From DATCLA01 sp036564195 (lineage in GTDB: Bacteria > Bacillota > UBA4882 > UBA8346), in the NCBI GenBank assembly GCA_036564195.1, contig DATCLA010000268.1:1-5196 (forward strand): DNA of 5,196 nucleotides. Reading direction: 5' to 3'. The notes beneath the pieces are model-generated. The model searched no databases, was not told the origin of the DNA, and saw nothing but the letters and a program-made list of their open reading frames with translations. Positions 1 through 5,196 of this stretch are shown here, one piece after another. Numbering within the stretch: the stretch's first letter is position 1; every line of letters begins with the position of its first letter. The position numbers and the translations under genes were made by a program.

Positions 1-2
1 GG

Positions 3-188
3 GGTAAGGTGATCAATGGAACCCAATTGCCGGAAGCAGTAATTTTACCGGATTTTAACCGTGAGGTACGTTTCCTGCTCCCCGACCAATTGGAACCCGG
101 GCAATATAACTTACTCCTTACCCTACATTTTTTGGGAACTAACCAAACTGCCAACCGGACGGTACCATTTACTGTTGTTGCAAAATGA
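3..188 (+). CDS. C-terminal part of a beta-sandwich protein, possible chaperone/pilus partner (5' truncated)
   Basis: This reading frame is open from the window edge and ends at TGA 186-188, giving 61 visible residues. The translation alternates hydrophobic and polar residues, with a PDQLEPGQYNLLLTLHF segment followed by RTVPFTV. That is the usual ending of an Ig-like or chaperone-like beta-sandwich domain, with a turn 'L.PG.Y.L.L.L' and a last strand 'V.F.V'. It sits directly upstream of the usher-like gene on the same strand, so a periplasmic chaperone or subunit-like partner is a reasonable guess, but no diagnostic motif is visible and the N-terminus lies outside the window. The stop is odd: the same frame continues for 29 protein-like sense codons to a second TGA (see the next entry), so this may be a truncated allele. 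The start lies upstream of base 1. Confidence 0.6.
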   Translation, partial: GKVINGTQLPEAVILPDFNREVRFLLPDQLEPGQYNLLLTLHFLGTNQTANRTVPFTVVAK

Positions 189-278
189 CTCGGAACCCTG
201 CTTTACCAAATCCAGCCCGGTGAGGTGTTTGACGAAAAAGGACGATGGAAGGAAGACATTCGTAAATGGGTAGAGTGA
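189..278 (+). other. Protein-like in-frame extension beyond the TGA stop of the upstream gene
   Basis: In the same frame as the preceding gene, 29 codons follow the TGA at 186-188 and end with TGA 276-278. They translate to a charged, Trp-containing stretch with segments QPGEVFDEKGRW and EDIRKWVE, much more protein-like than the other two frames here. The second TGA would overlap the start of the usher-like gene (ATG 266) by 13 nt, a typical coupled operon junction. One G-to-A change (TGG to TGA, Trp to stop) would explain the arrangement. Readthrough, selenocysteine or a sequencing error are alternatives. The Trp codons of the next gene are all TGG, so a genome-wide TGA-to-Trp code is unlikely. 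Confidence 0.45.
247..255 (+). promoter_or_regulatory. Ribosome binding site of the usher-like gene
   Basis: GGAAGGAAG ends 10 nt before ATG 266 and lies inside the extended upstream reading frame. It supports the ATG over the in-frame GTG at 275. The arrangement suggests translation coupled to the upstream gene. Confidence 0.5.
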
Positions 279-3200
279 TTCTTTTGATCCTATTATTGAT
301 CGTTACTCATGGAATAGTCCTTCCCAACTCAATGCTATTTGCCTTAAGCCCGGAATTGGAGACTAGCGTAGTAACACTGTTACTCCAATCCGATGAAACA
401 GTCATTGAAAAAGACCCGCTCTTTGAAATCTTGGATCTGCAAAGTCACATCCTAATCCCAGTCAATAAATTACCTCCCCGGTTCGATCTGGAAATTGACT
501 TTCAGCGTGAGCAAAACCAATTGGTCGTGGCCGTCAAAAACCAGCTGCGTCAAGTAACCGTTGATTTTAACAAAGGGCTTTACCGGATCGAGGATCAAAA
601 AAGGATGTGGCCGGAAGAAACTCCGCTGATTTTTAACCACGACTTTTTTGTCTCACCGTTATTGCTTGAATATCTGACCGGTGTCCAAGTCGAGTGGAAT
701 TTTAAATACCAGGAACTAAGCATCAAAGGCAACTGGAAAATCCCTGCTTCCGAAGGGACTACCTTTGGTAATAGCGGACCGACAGCCAACTTGGAAGAAT
801 TAATCTACCAAGAAGGTCCCTCCTGTTCGTTAGGTACTATCCGTTATGAACTGCTTTGGGAATATCAAAAAGACGCTTTCGGTCAGACATACTCCGAAGG
901 CAAACTACAGTTACGGGGTGACGGACGAGCCGGTAAATGGGCAATTTCCCTAGGCGGAGAGGTGGATTATCAAACACCGGAGGGGCAAAATGCGGAGTTA
1001 TCCCTAATCCGGGCGAAGTATAACGATGAAAATAAATTGGTGGTCTTTGGCGATTCTGACCTTTACCTTGAAAACACTTTACGCCAGCAAGAACTACGCG
1101 GCGTTTTAGTCATGTCCCCTAGTAATGCTTTTTCACGCTTTTTAATCCCATATACTTCTGTAACCGGCGAAGCGCAACCCGGTGATCAGGTTGTCTTATA
1201 TCTGAACGGTAAAGCCTACGATGAGACCTTGATTCCCCCCGGCCAGGAAAGGTACAGTTTTAACGACGTACCGTTGGCAATTAAACGTTTGAACATTTTA
1301 AAAGTGGTGATCACCAAACCGTCCGGTGAATCCCGGATCATCGAGAAGACTGTGGCTGCCAGTTTAAGAATCTTGGATCAAAACACCAACCAATGGCTGG
1401 CGGCAGGCGGCTATTTCCGTAAAACCGATAGCGAAACCTGGGAAAAGCAATTAGCTGCCTTTAAAGTCAAGAAAGCTCTGACCGAAAAGGTTTCTTTTGC
1501 CAGTGAGCTCACCCTGACCCGGTACCAACCGGACGAAATCGGTCCGGAAGAAGTTTTTTATGGCGCTGATACCGGAATTGCTTTCCGCTTGGGTCAAAAT
1601 ATCATCTGTTCCCTAGATTGGTTGGTTGGCGGTGCGGCTGATGACCCGGCCAGCGGGTGGCAATCCTCCGCCTTATACTGCTTGGAAAAAGGATTTATCG
1701 AAGGAATCATTTTTTACATTGACCCGACAATTCCCCAGGATGACCGGGTCCAGGTTGACCCCGGCCGGGGCTTTAAACTCCTGGGTGAACTGGAAATTAC
1801 GGACCGCACTGCTTATCAGGTCAAGGCGACGGTTACCGAACCGCTCAGAGAAATGTTGGAAAGCTTTGACTCCCATCACTTTGAATTACGCCGCAACTAT
1901 AAATATGGCGCTGACCTCCAAAACTTATACAGTATTGGCTTACGGGATATCCGGACTGAAAATTATCAAACCAAAAGCACTGAAGACCAGTCCGGGCTCT
2001 TCGTCGATCAGAACGTTTATGGGAAAAATTTTAACTTCCGCAATTACCTCAGCTTTGACCGGACTACCACCACCGGACTGGGAGCTTCCACCACTTCCAA
2101 TGAGATCAATTATGAAACTGATTATATCAAGATGTTCAATGAATTATCTATGTTCAACCTTTCGGTTCAGGCGAAGCATAACTATGGAACGATTGACGCT
2201 AACCGGCTTTACTGCGAATCCGGTCTGCGCTGGCTAACGCGGGAGCATCTGGCCGGGATTTACGCTAAAGCCACCTTTTACGGTGTAAGTTATCAACCAG
2301 CTGTTTCCAGTCTCCAAAAGACTCCTTTTCAAATTGATAATGGTACTTTGGGACTTTGGGGTAAATACTTTTTTACTCCGGAACGGAGTATCTATGCCAG
2401 TTGGGACTGGAATATTTATGAGCGCGACGCTGCCTATACTTACGGACTACTCAATTTTACCCAATTGCTGCCGGACAACAAAGGAAAACTTTATGCTGAA
2501 TACAGCTATGCCTCACCTTTTAAATACAAAAGCCGGACTCGGAACTACCCCGAAGCCCAGTCAAAAATCGACCGTCCTGCCCAGCACAGTTATAAACTGG
2601 GGATCCAGTACGCCACCAAAAAGGGGTGGGAAATCAAACTGGAGCTGGAACGCTGGTACGAAAATCTCACTTTCGCCCATGCCCAGCAGGTCTACAGATT
2701 GACCTGTGGCCAAGCCATCGGATTTAGCGGCAAACACTATAAGACTATTACTCCGGATTATGAAAATCTCTCCTTCGTTAGCGGCACGATCTACCTTGAT
2801 GAAAATGGCAACGGACAATATGACCGGAATGAAAAAACCCTTCCCGGCTTACGGATGTCGTTAAACGGACGTCAGGTCACCACCAATGAAAATGGGGAAT
2901 ATCTTTACAAAAATGTCGAACCCGATGCCTATCGGCTCTTTTTTGACCTGAGGTCGTTACCGGCCGACTATACCCCGGTTACTGATGCCAAATTGTTTAA
3001 ATTAAAAGAAAATGAGAATATGTTTTTTGACTTTGGTGTCACCTTAAACGGTTCCATCTCCGGAAAGGTCTTTCTCGACCAAAACGCTAACCGGGCTTAT
3101 GATCCCGGCGATCAACCGCTAAACTGGGTGGCAGTGGTCCTGGATCATGGTAAAAAGAAGGTCTATACCGGTTCCGACGGTGTCTACTACTTTGAAAATG

Positions 3201-3358
3201 TTCCTTTAGGCGAGCATAGTATTGAGGTTTTAGCTGATTCCCTACAGCAAGGGATGGTAATCAGTGGTAATAAATCCTTTGTCTGTGCAATCCGGGAAGA
3301 CGCTCTGGATATCACCGATCTTAATGTTCCGGTGGTGTATGAGTTTAAAGGGAACTAA
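266..3358 (+). CDS. Usher-like outer-membrane beta-barrel protein with C-terminal SdrD-B-like domains
   Basis: The product has 1030 residues. ATG 266 is the earliest possible start, since TAA lies directly before it at 263-265; GGAAGGAAG (247-255) is the RBS. Residues 1-26 form a signal peptide (hydrophobic 4-13, possible cleavage after MLFA). Residues 31-157 resemble an usher N-terminal region, with two similar lobes near 61-90 and 125-155. About 185-282 is strand-rich and ends in FGDSD (261-265) and LRGVLV (277-282), like the 'GD...frG..l' motif before the usher plug. Residues 300-372 resemble the plug: NGKAYDETLIPPG, then F.DVPL, then V.KPSGES. Residues 375-835 are alternating strands with many Tyr and Trp, as in a barrel. 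Two SdrD-B/Cna-B-like domains follow (838-925 and 929-1026) with calcium-loop patterns D845-N847-N849-D853 and D938-N940-N942-D946. The inferred role is secretion or assembly of a surface fibre through an outer membrane. A different large barrel or surface protein remains possible. Confidence 0.65.
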   Translation: MGRVILLILLLIVTHGIVLPNSMLFALSPELETSVVTLLLQSDETVIEKDPLFEILDLQSHILIPVNKLPPRFDLEIDFQREQNQLVVAVKNQLRQVTVDFNKGLYRIEDQKRMWPEETPLIFNHDFFVSPLLLEYLTGVQVEWNFKYQELSIKGNWKIPASEGTTFGNSGPTANLEELIYQEGPSCSLGTIRYELLWEYQKDAFGQTYSEGKLQLRGDGRAGKWAISLGGEVDYQTPEGQNAELSLIRAKYNDENKLVVFGDSDLYLENTLRQQELRGVLVMSPSNAFSRFLIPYTSVTGEAQPGDQVVLYLNGKAYDETLIPPGQERYSFNDVPLAIKRLNILKVVITKPSGESRIIEKTVAASLRILDQNTNQWLAAGGYFRKTDSETWEKQLAAFKVKKALTEKVSFASELTLTRYQPDEIGPEEVFYGADTGIAFRLGQNIICSLDWLVGGAADDPASGWQSSALYCLEKGFIEGIIFYIDPTIPQDDRVQVDPGRGFKLLGELEITDRTAYQVKATVTEPLREMLESFDSHHFELRRNYKYGADLQNLYSIGLRDIRTENYQTKSTEDQSGLFVDQNVYGKNFNFRNYLSFDRTTTTGLGASTTSNEINYETDYIKMFNELSMFNLSVQAKHNYGTIDANRLYCESGLRWLTREHLAGIYAKATFYGVSYQPAVSSLQKTPFQIDNGTLGLWGKYFFTPERSIYASWDWNIYERDAAYTYGLLNFTQLLPDNKGKLYAEYSYASPFKYKSRTRNYPEAQSKIDRPAQHSYKLGIQYATKKGWEIKLELERWYENLTFAHAQQVYRLTCGQAIGFSGKHYKTITPDYENLSFVSGTIYLDENGNGQYDRNEKTLPGLRMSLNGRQVTTNENGEYLYKNVEPDAYRLFFDLRSLPADYTPVTDAKLFKLKENENMFFDFGVTLNGSISGKVFLDQNANRAYDPGDQPLNWVAVVLDHGKKKVYTGSDGVYYFENVPLGEHSIEVLADSLQQGMVISGNKSFVCAIREDALDITDLNVPVVYEFKGN

Positions 3359-3477
3359 ATGCAATTTTGCATAAAACCCAACCCATTCTTAGCATGAAAC
3401 AAAAATATGACTGGAGTTGAATTACTGTCAATCAGTAGCATAACATAACAACAGAATAGCCTTTTATTTCTTGAAAA

Positions 3478-3486
3478 CATATAATA
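3478..3486 (+). promoter_or_regulatory. Candidate -10 element for the CotD-like gene (sporulation sigma type or sigma-A)
   Basis: CATATAATA matches the CATAnnnTA pattern of sigma-K -10 elements (sigma-E is similar) and also contains a perfect TATAAT at 3480-3485. A start near 3492 would give a leader of about 20 nt before ATG 3514. No good -35 stands at the usual distance: neither an AC for sigma-K nor TTGACA. A second CATAnnnTA match (CATAACATA) lies upstream at 3439-3447. The late mother-cell sigma assignment rests mainly on the coat-like product and is tentative. Confidence 0.4.
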
Positions 3487-3499
3487 TTGTACAGTATTT

Positions 3500-3508
3500 A
3501 GGAGGTGA
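3500..3508 (+). promoter_or_regulatory. Strong ribosome binding site of the CotD-like gene
   Basis: AGGAGGTGA is a near-perfect anti-16S match ending 5 nt before ATG 3514. It fixes the start of this very short gene and implies high expression, as expected for a structural coat protein. Confidence 0.85.
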
Positions 3509-3513
3509 GTTGA

Positions 3514-3708
3514 ATGAGCTCATGCCGACCAGTGATTTGTCCTCCGCAATGCCGGATCAATAATTGTGTCATACCCAGAATGGTCCCTTATATTCATCCG
3601 GTAGTATTTATTAATCGCCTGACTATTGTAAATGTCCCGCGACACTTTTTCTTACCGATTAATCGAACCGTGATCGTTGACCCGGGTTGCCCTACTACTT
3701 GCAGTTAA
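3514..3708 (+). CDS. Small Cys-rich CotD-like spore coat protein
   Basis: The product has 64 residues and a near-ideal RBS. Six cysteines are split between the N-terminus (C4, C9, C13, C18) and the C-terminus (C59, C63), around a hydrophobic core with VPYIHPV (24-30), NVPRHFF (40-46) and LPINRTV (47-53). The order 'CRP...VPxIHPxxxxxVN....xxHxFxP' follows that of Bacillus CotD inner spore-coat proteins (recalled from family knowledge, not aligned). It lacks the long Gly/Pro-rich C-terminal part of larger CotD proteins. The cysteines may crosslink it into the coat. There is no signal peptide, as expected for a mother-cell coat protein. It stands alone: 155 nt separate it from the upstream gene and the downstream gene is convergent, so it is probably transcribed from its own promoter. 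The family match is moderate because the protein is short. Confidence 0.7.
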   Translation: MSSCRPVICPPQCRINNCVIPRMVPYIHPVVFINRLTIVNVPRHFFLPINRTVIVDPGCPTTCS

Positions 3709-3750
3709 ACCGCTATCATTATTTAAGGCCTACCAGTTAAAGCTAAATGT

Positions 3751-3772
3751 GGCTAGGAATATTTTCCTAGCC
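3751..3772. terminator. Hairpin between convergent genes, probable transcription terminator
   Basis: GGCTAGGAA and TTCCTAGCC form a perfect 9-bp stem with a TATT loop, 42 nt past the stop of the CotD-like gene and about 140 nt past the stop of the convergent dps gene. No clear T-run follows on either strand, so it is not a textbook intrinsic terminator. It may work in both directions or mainly stabilise the 3' end. Confidence 0.5.
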
Positions 3773-3849
3773 TCAAACCATTAATATTGACTACTTAATT
3801 CACTAATATCTCGTAAACTGGGAGTGATTTTTACTTTTGTCTACAGTCT

Positions 3850-3876
3850 GAAGCGCCAATCGCTTCCGTCATTGGC
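3850..3876. repeat. Overlapping inverted repeats that can form two alternative hairpins
   Basis: GAAGCG (3850-3855) pairs with CGCTTC (3861-3866) around a 5-nt loop. GCCAAT (3855-3860) can instead pair with ATTGGC (3871-3876) around a 10-nt loop. The two pairings cannot coexist. The element lies 35-61 nt past the dps stop in dps direction, so it may be part of its 3' UTR or a weak terminator; no U-run follows. Confidence 0.35.
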
Positions 3877-3910
3877 ACTAATTACTTTTGAGTCAACTTT
3901 CCAAGTTAAT

Positions 3911-4654
3911 CTATTGCAATTTTGAATAGGGGTCCATCGGCCTATCTCCAGCTAAGTTGTTTTTTCCGGCAAGTATATGCTCCATGCCTCTTACTAAAGT
4001 ATCATCTTCAAGCACACTATATAAATGATAACCCAGGTCTTCCCGATCTACCAGTACTTCTTCAAGAACTTGGACAGTTCCGAAATCTTTTAGTTCGTGC
4101 GCGCGGGAAATGGTCTGCCTCATCATTTGTTGCAGTTTTAATTCGTGTTCAAGATCGTTTCTCAAAAAGTCCCGAATGGAGTATCGTCCCTCAACCTCAT
4201 GTTTTAGGTAGGACAATTCATGTTGGGTAACCGGGTGCGCCGTTGGCACCATTCCAAGACGGGCCACTCTTTCACCTATCATGTCAATGTGCTTTTGGGT
4301 TTGCTCAATATGTTCTTCAAGCAGATGATGCAAACTTATAAAACCCTCGGCGCCTTCCGACATCCAATGGTGTTTATTGTATTGATGCAAGGCAACCGTT
4401 AAAGCGCATTGGTGATCATCCAACATTAAACCTATTTCCTGGCGGACTGCAACCGGCAGTGAGATTCCGGAACCGATTTTCTTAGCTGTTCTCGGCTGTT
4501 GGCGCAAAATCATAGTATGGTCGGTATTATGTCCGGGCATATTAGGATCGAAACCGGTTTTTGTAAGATTAAATTGTCCGTTAAAATTGCTCATGTCCGT
4601 CATAACTCTGTTAATGTCTGCGATTGGCTGACTCATTGGTTTCATATTATCCAT
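3911..4654 (-). CDS. dps: Dps/DpsA-family ferritin-like protein with N-terminal extension
   Basis: The product has 247 residues. Dps proteins form 12-subunit shells that oxidise Fe(II) with peroxide and store the iron; many also bind DNA. The ferroxidase ligands are all visible in the right order: H96 (KHHW, 94-97), H109, E113 (usually Asp), D124 and E128 (MIGERVARLG, 125-134). Compared with E. coli Dps, one residue is inserted between the first two histidines. The ending GYHLYSVLEDDTL (208-220) resembles the 'RAYHLSHFLAKDSL' ending of cyanobacterial and haloarchaeal DpsA. The core spans about 69-220. Unusually, about 65 residues precede it and about 27 follow, so the protein is longer than the usual 160-180. 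The tail is Met/Asn/Asp-rich rather than Lys-rich. The start is supported by AAAAGGGG about 9 nt upstream. Function is confident; partner, oligomer state and DNA binding are not seen. Confidence 0.88.
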   Translation of the reverse strand: MDNMKPMSQPIADINRVMTDMSNFNGQFNLTKTGFDPNMPGHNTDHTMILRQQPRTAKKIGSGISLPVAVRQEIGLMLDDHQCALTVALHQYNKHHWMSEGAEGFISLHHLLEEHIEQTQKHIDMIGERVARLGMVPTAHPVTQHELSYLKHEVEGRYSIRDFLRNDLEHELKLQQMMRQTISRAHELKDFGTVQVLEEVLVDREDLGYHLYSVLEDDTLVRGMEHILAGKNNLAGDRPMDPYSKLQ

Positions 4655-4660
4655 TTGAAA

Positions 4661-4668
4661 CGCCCCTT
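4661..4668 (-). promoter_or_regulatory. Ribosome binding site of dps
   Basis: On the - strand AAAAGGGG lies about 6-9 nt before the ATG at 4654-4652. It supports the longest start and therefore the N-terminal extension. Confidence 0.5.
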
Positions 4669-4681
4669 TTGAATTTAATTA

Positions 4682-4711
4682 ATTGTAGTCATATTGTTTG
4701 ACGGTGGTCAA
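4682..4711 (-). promoter_or_regulatory. Candidate sigma-A promoter of dps
   Basis: Read on the - strand, TTGACC (4711-4706) and TACAAT (4687-4682) are separated by 18 bp; each matches the consensus in five of six positions. Transcription would start near 4675, leaving a short leader containing the RBS. A perfect TATAAT also occurs just upstream (4717-4712) but has no -35 partner. Confidence 0.55.
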
Positions 4712-4712
4712 A
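4697..4712. promoter_or_regulatory. Dyad over the dps -35 element, probable operator
   Basis: TTTGAC-GGTG-GTCAAA is a perfect 6-4-6 inverted repeat. Its left-strand arm contains the -35 hexamer of the proposed dps promoter, so a bound protein would block RNA polymerase. It does not look like a PerR box (TTATAATnATTATAA type), which would be the usual expectation for a Firmicute dps. Confidence 0.45.
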
Positions 4713-4960
4713 TTATATTCATTTCTAAAAAAAGTTTTGGAAAGACTGGGCTTCATATAATGAAACTATATCTGTCTCCTCGATTGATACCCCCGCTATG
4801 GATCTGCGGGAATAGATCAAAGGTATATTTCCCCCTCACCTAATATTCGGAAAAGCGTGACTTTTCCGGTCCAAGAATGTGGGAAGAGTGCAGTCAGATA
4901 AAATAAGAAACTACATTTAAAGTCAGGGAATAACTCCTTGAAAAAGGGCTAGCCTGACCA
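4713..4960. other. Non-coding divergent intergenic stretch with several hairpin-forming repeats
   Basis: No credible gene is seen between the dps promoter and the tetR promoter. The stretch holds inverted repeats: TTGAT/ATCAA (4784-4788, 4816-4820) enclosing CCCGC/GCGGG (4792-4796, 4806-4810); CGGAAAAG-CGTGA-CTTTTCCG (4848-4868, perfect 8-bp stem); and GTCAGG/CCTGAC (4922-4927, 4953-4958) enclosing CCTT-GAAA-AAGG (4936-4947), which has a GNRA-type loop. AGTCAG occurs directly repeated at 4892-4897 and 4921-4926. I do not recognise a known riboswitch or RNA family. Confidence 0.4.
4848..4868. repeat. Perfect 8-bp inverted repeat (hairpin)
   Basis: CGGAAAAG and CTTTTCCG flank a CGTGA loop. It is the strongest stem in the dps-tetR intergenic region. 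No T-run follows on either strand, so it is not an obvious intrinsic terminator. Confidence 0.5.
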
Positions 4961-4989
4961 TTGACAAACTAATGGTGTTAATTTATCTT
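4961..4989 (+). promoter_or_regulatory. Sigma-A-like promoter of the tetR-family gene
   Basis: A perfect TTGACA (4961-4966) is followed after exactly 17 bp by TATCTT (4984-4989, four of six consensus positions). The start would fall near 4996, about 30 nt before ATG 5028. The promoter is embedded in the operator dyads listed separately. Confidence 0.6.
4967..4983. promoter_or_regulatory. Imperfect TetR operator copy in the promoter spacer
   Basis: AACTAAT-GGT-GTTAATT is a degenerate version of the perfect dyad 25 bp downstream: the left arm is identical and the right arm matches in five of seven positions. It fills exactly the 17-bp spacer between the -35 and -10 elements. Confidence 0.45.
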
Positions 4990-4991
4990 AT

Positions 4992-5008
4992 AACTAATAT
5001 CATTAGTT
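4992..5008. promoter_or_regulatory. Perfect 17-bp dyad, probable TetR-family operator
   Basis: AACTAAT-ATC-ATTAGTT is a perfect 7-3-7 inverted repeat just downstream of the -10 element and 19 bp before the start codon of the TetR-family gene. Size, symmetry and place are typical of an autoregulatory operator of this family. Confidence 0.65.
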
Positions 5009-5027
5009 TAATGTCGAGGGAAGAGAA

Positions 5028-5196
5028 ATGGCACACAAGGGGCTTAATAAAGAGACGATTATAAAGGCTGCCGTGGAACTTATCGAGAAAGACGGGTATG
5101 GGAATTTTTCCATGCGTGCTCTGGCGGATAGGTTGGGTATCAAAACAGCCTCCCTCTATAACCATGTTTCCAGTATGGAAGAGCTGTACACCGAGA
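5028..5196 (+). CDS. TetR/AcrR-family transcriptional regulator (3' truncated by the window)
   Basis: The first 56 residues are present and the gene runs off the window. They cover the canonical TetR N-terminal DNA-binding domain: helix 1 NKETIIKAAVELIEKDGYGN (7-26), then the helix-turn-helix FSMRALADRLGIKTASLYNH (27-46), ending with V..MEEL, which matches 'T.R.IA..LGV....LY.HF..K..L'. The start ATG has GAGGG (5016-5020) 7 nt upstream. The ligand-binding domain is outside the window, so the inducer and targets are unknown. It is divergent from dps across 373 nt, and two operator-like dyads overlap its own promoter, so self-repression is likely. Control of dps by this protein is not indicated, because the dps promoter dyad has a different sequence; its main target is probably downstream of the window. 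Confidence 0.9.
   Translation, partial: MAHKGLNKETIIKAAVELIEKDGYGNFSMRALADRLGIKTASLYNHVSSMEELYTE

Noticed and set aside
186..188. Alternative genetic code with TGA as Trp
   Set aside because: The usher-like gene has about 16 Trp codons, all TGG, and no in-frame TGA across 1030 codons; Trp97 of Dps is also TGG.
61..273. 70-residue open frame at the left edge starting at ATG-less GTG 61
   Set aside because: It overlaps the better frame (3-188, continuing to 278). Its translation is rich in Thr, Pro and Cys with no domain pattern, and there is no RBS.
1626..2237. 203-residue open frame inside the usher-like gene
   Set aside because: It is an out-of-frame shadow of the 1030-residue gene, with a low-complexity Arg/Thr/Pro-rich translation and no RBS.
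3359..3372. Palindrome ATGCAATTTTGCAT directly after the usher stop as a terminator
   Set aside because: The stable stem is only about 4 bp with an A/T loop, and it is followed by A residues rather than T on the + strand, so it cannot be called a terminator.
3831..3890. Direct repeat TTACTTTTG (3831-3839 and 3882-3890)
   Set aside because: It is nine A/T-rich bases with no further similarity around it, easily expected by chance; no attachment site or transposon boundary is supported.
3922..4402. Two + strand open frames (3922-4230 and 4220-4402) opposite dps
   Set aside because: They are antisense shadows of a clear Dps gene whose ferroxidase ligands are all in frame.
4760..4843. 27-codon ORF beginning MKLYLSPRL in the dps-tetR gap
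   Set aside because: No ribosome binding site stands before the ATG, the product is very short, and the region is better described by its inverted repeats.

Overview
The window most likely comes from an endospore-forming Firmicute that also has an outer membrane. Three things point there: a small Cys-rich protein with a CotD-type spore-coat core, very strong AGGAGGTGA-type ribosome binding sites with sigma-A-like promoters, and a 1030-residue exported protein that reads like an outer-membrane usher. Diderm spore-formers such as Negativicutes, Halanaerobiales or Limnochordia would fit. I cannot choose among them, and the taxonomic call is an inference.

Left part (1-3358, + strand): the 3' end of a gene for a beta-sandwich protein, possibly a chaperone or pilus-subunit-like partner, is followed by the large usher-like gene. 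The upstream reading frame meets a TGA at 186-188 but stays protein-like to a second stop at 276-278, which would overlap the usher start by 13 nt. This looks like a recent nonsense change or a recoded stop. The usher-like protein has a signal peptide, an N-terminal periplasmic region, a plug-like domain after a GD...RG motif, a long beta-strand region, and two calcium-loop SdrD-B-like domains at its C-terminus.

Middle (3359-3910): a 64-residue CotD-like coat protein with its own promoter-like elements and a near-ideal RBS, then a hairpin between convergent genes and a non-coding stretch with two mutually exclusive hairpins.

Right part (3911-5196): a Dps/DpsA-family mini-ferritin on the - strand, with intact ferroxidase ligands and an unusual N-terminal extension of about 65 residues. 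A 373-nt divergent intergenic region follows, carrying hairpins and two operator-like sites. Last is the N-terminal 56 residues of a TetR-family regulator that runs off the window. The tetR promoter is overlapped by two copies of an AACTAAT-type dyad, which suggests autoregulation. The dps promoter carries a TTTGAC-N4-GTCAAA dyad over its -35.

The genes do not form one pathway. The left block is cell-surface assembly, the middle is spore coat, and the right is iron/oxidative-stress protection plus a regulator whose target cannot be seen here.
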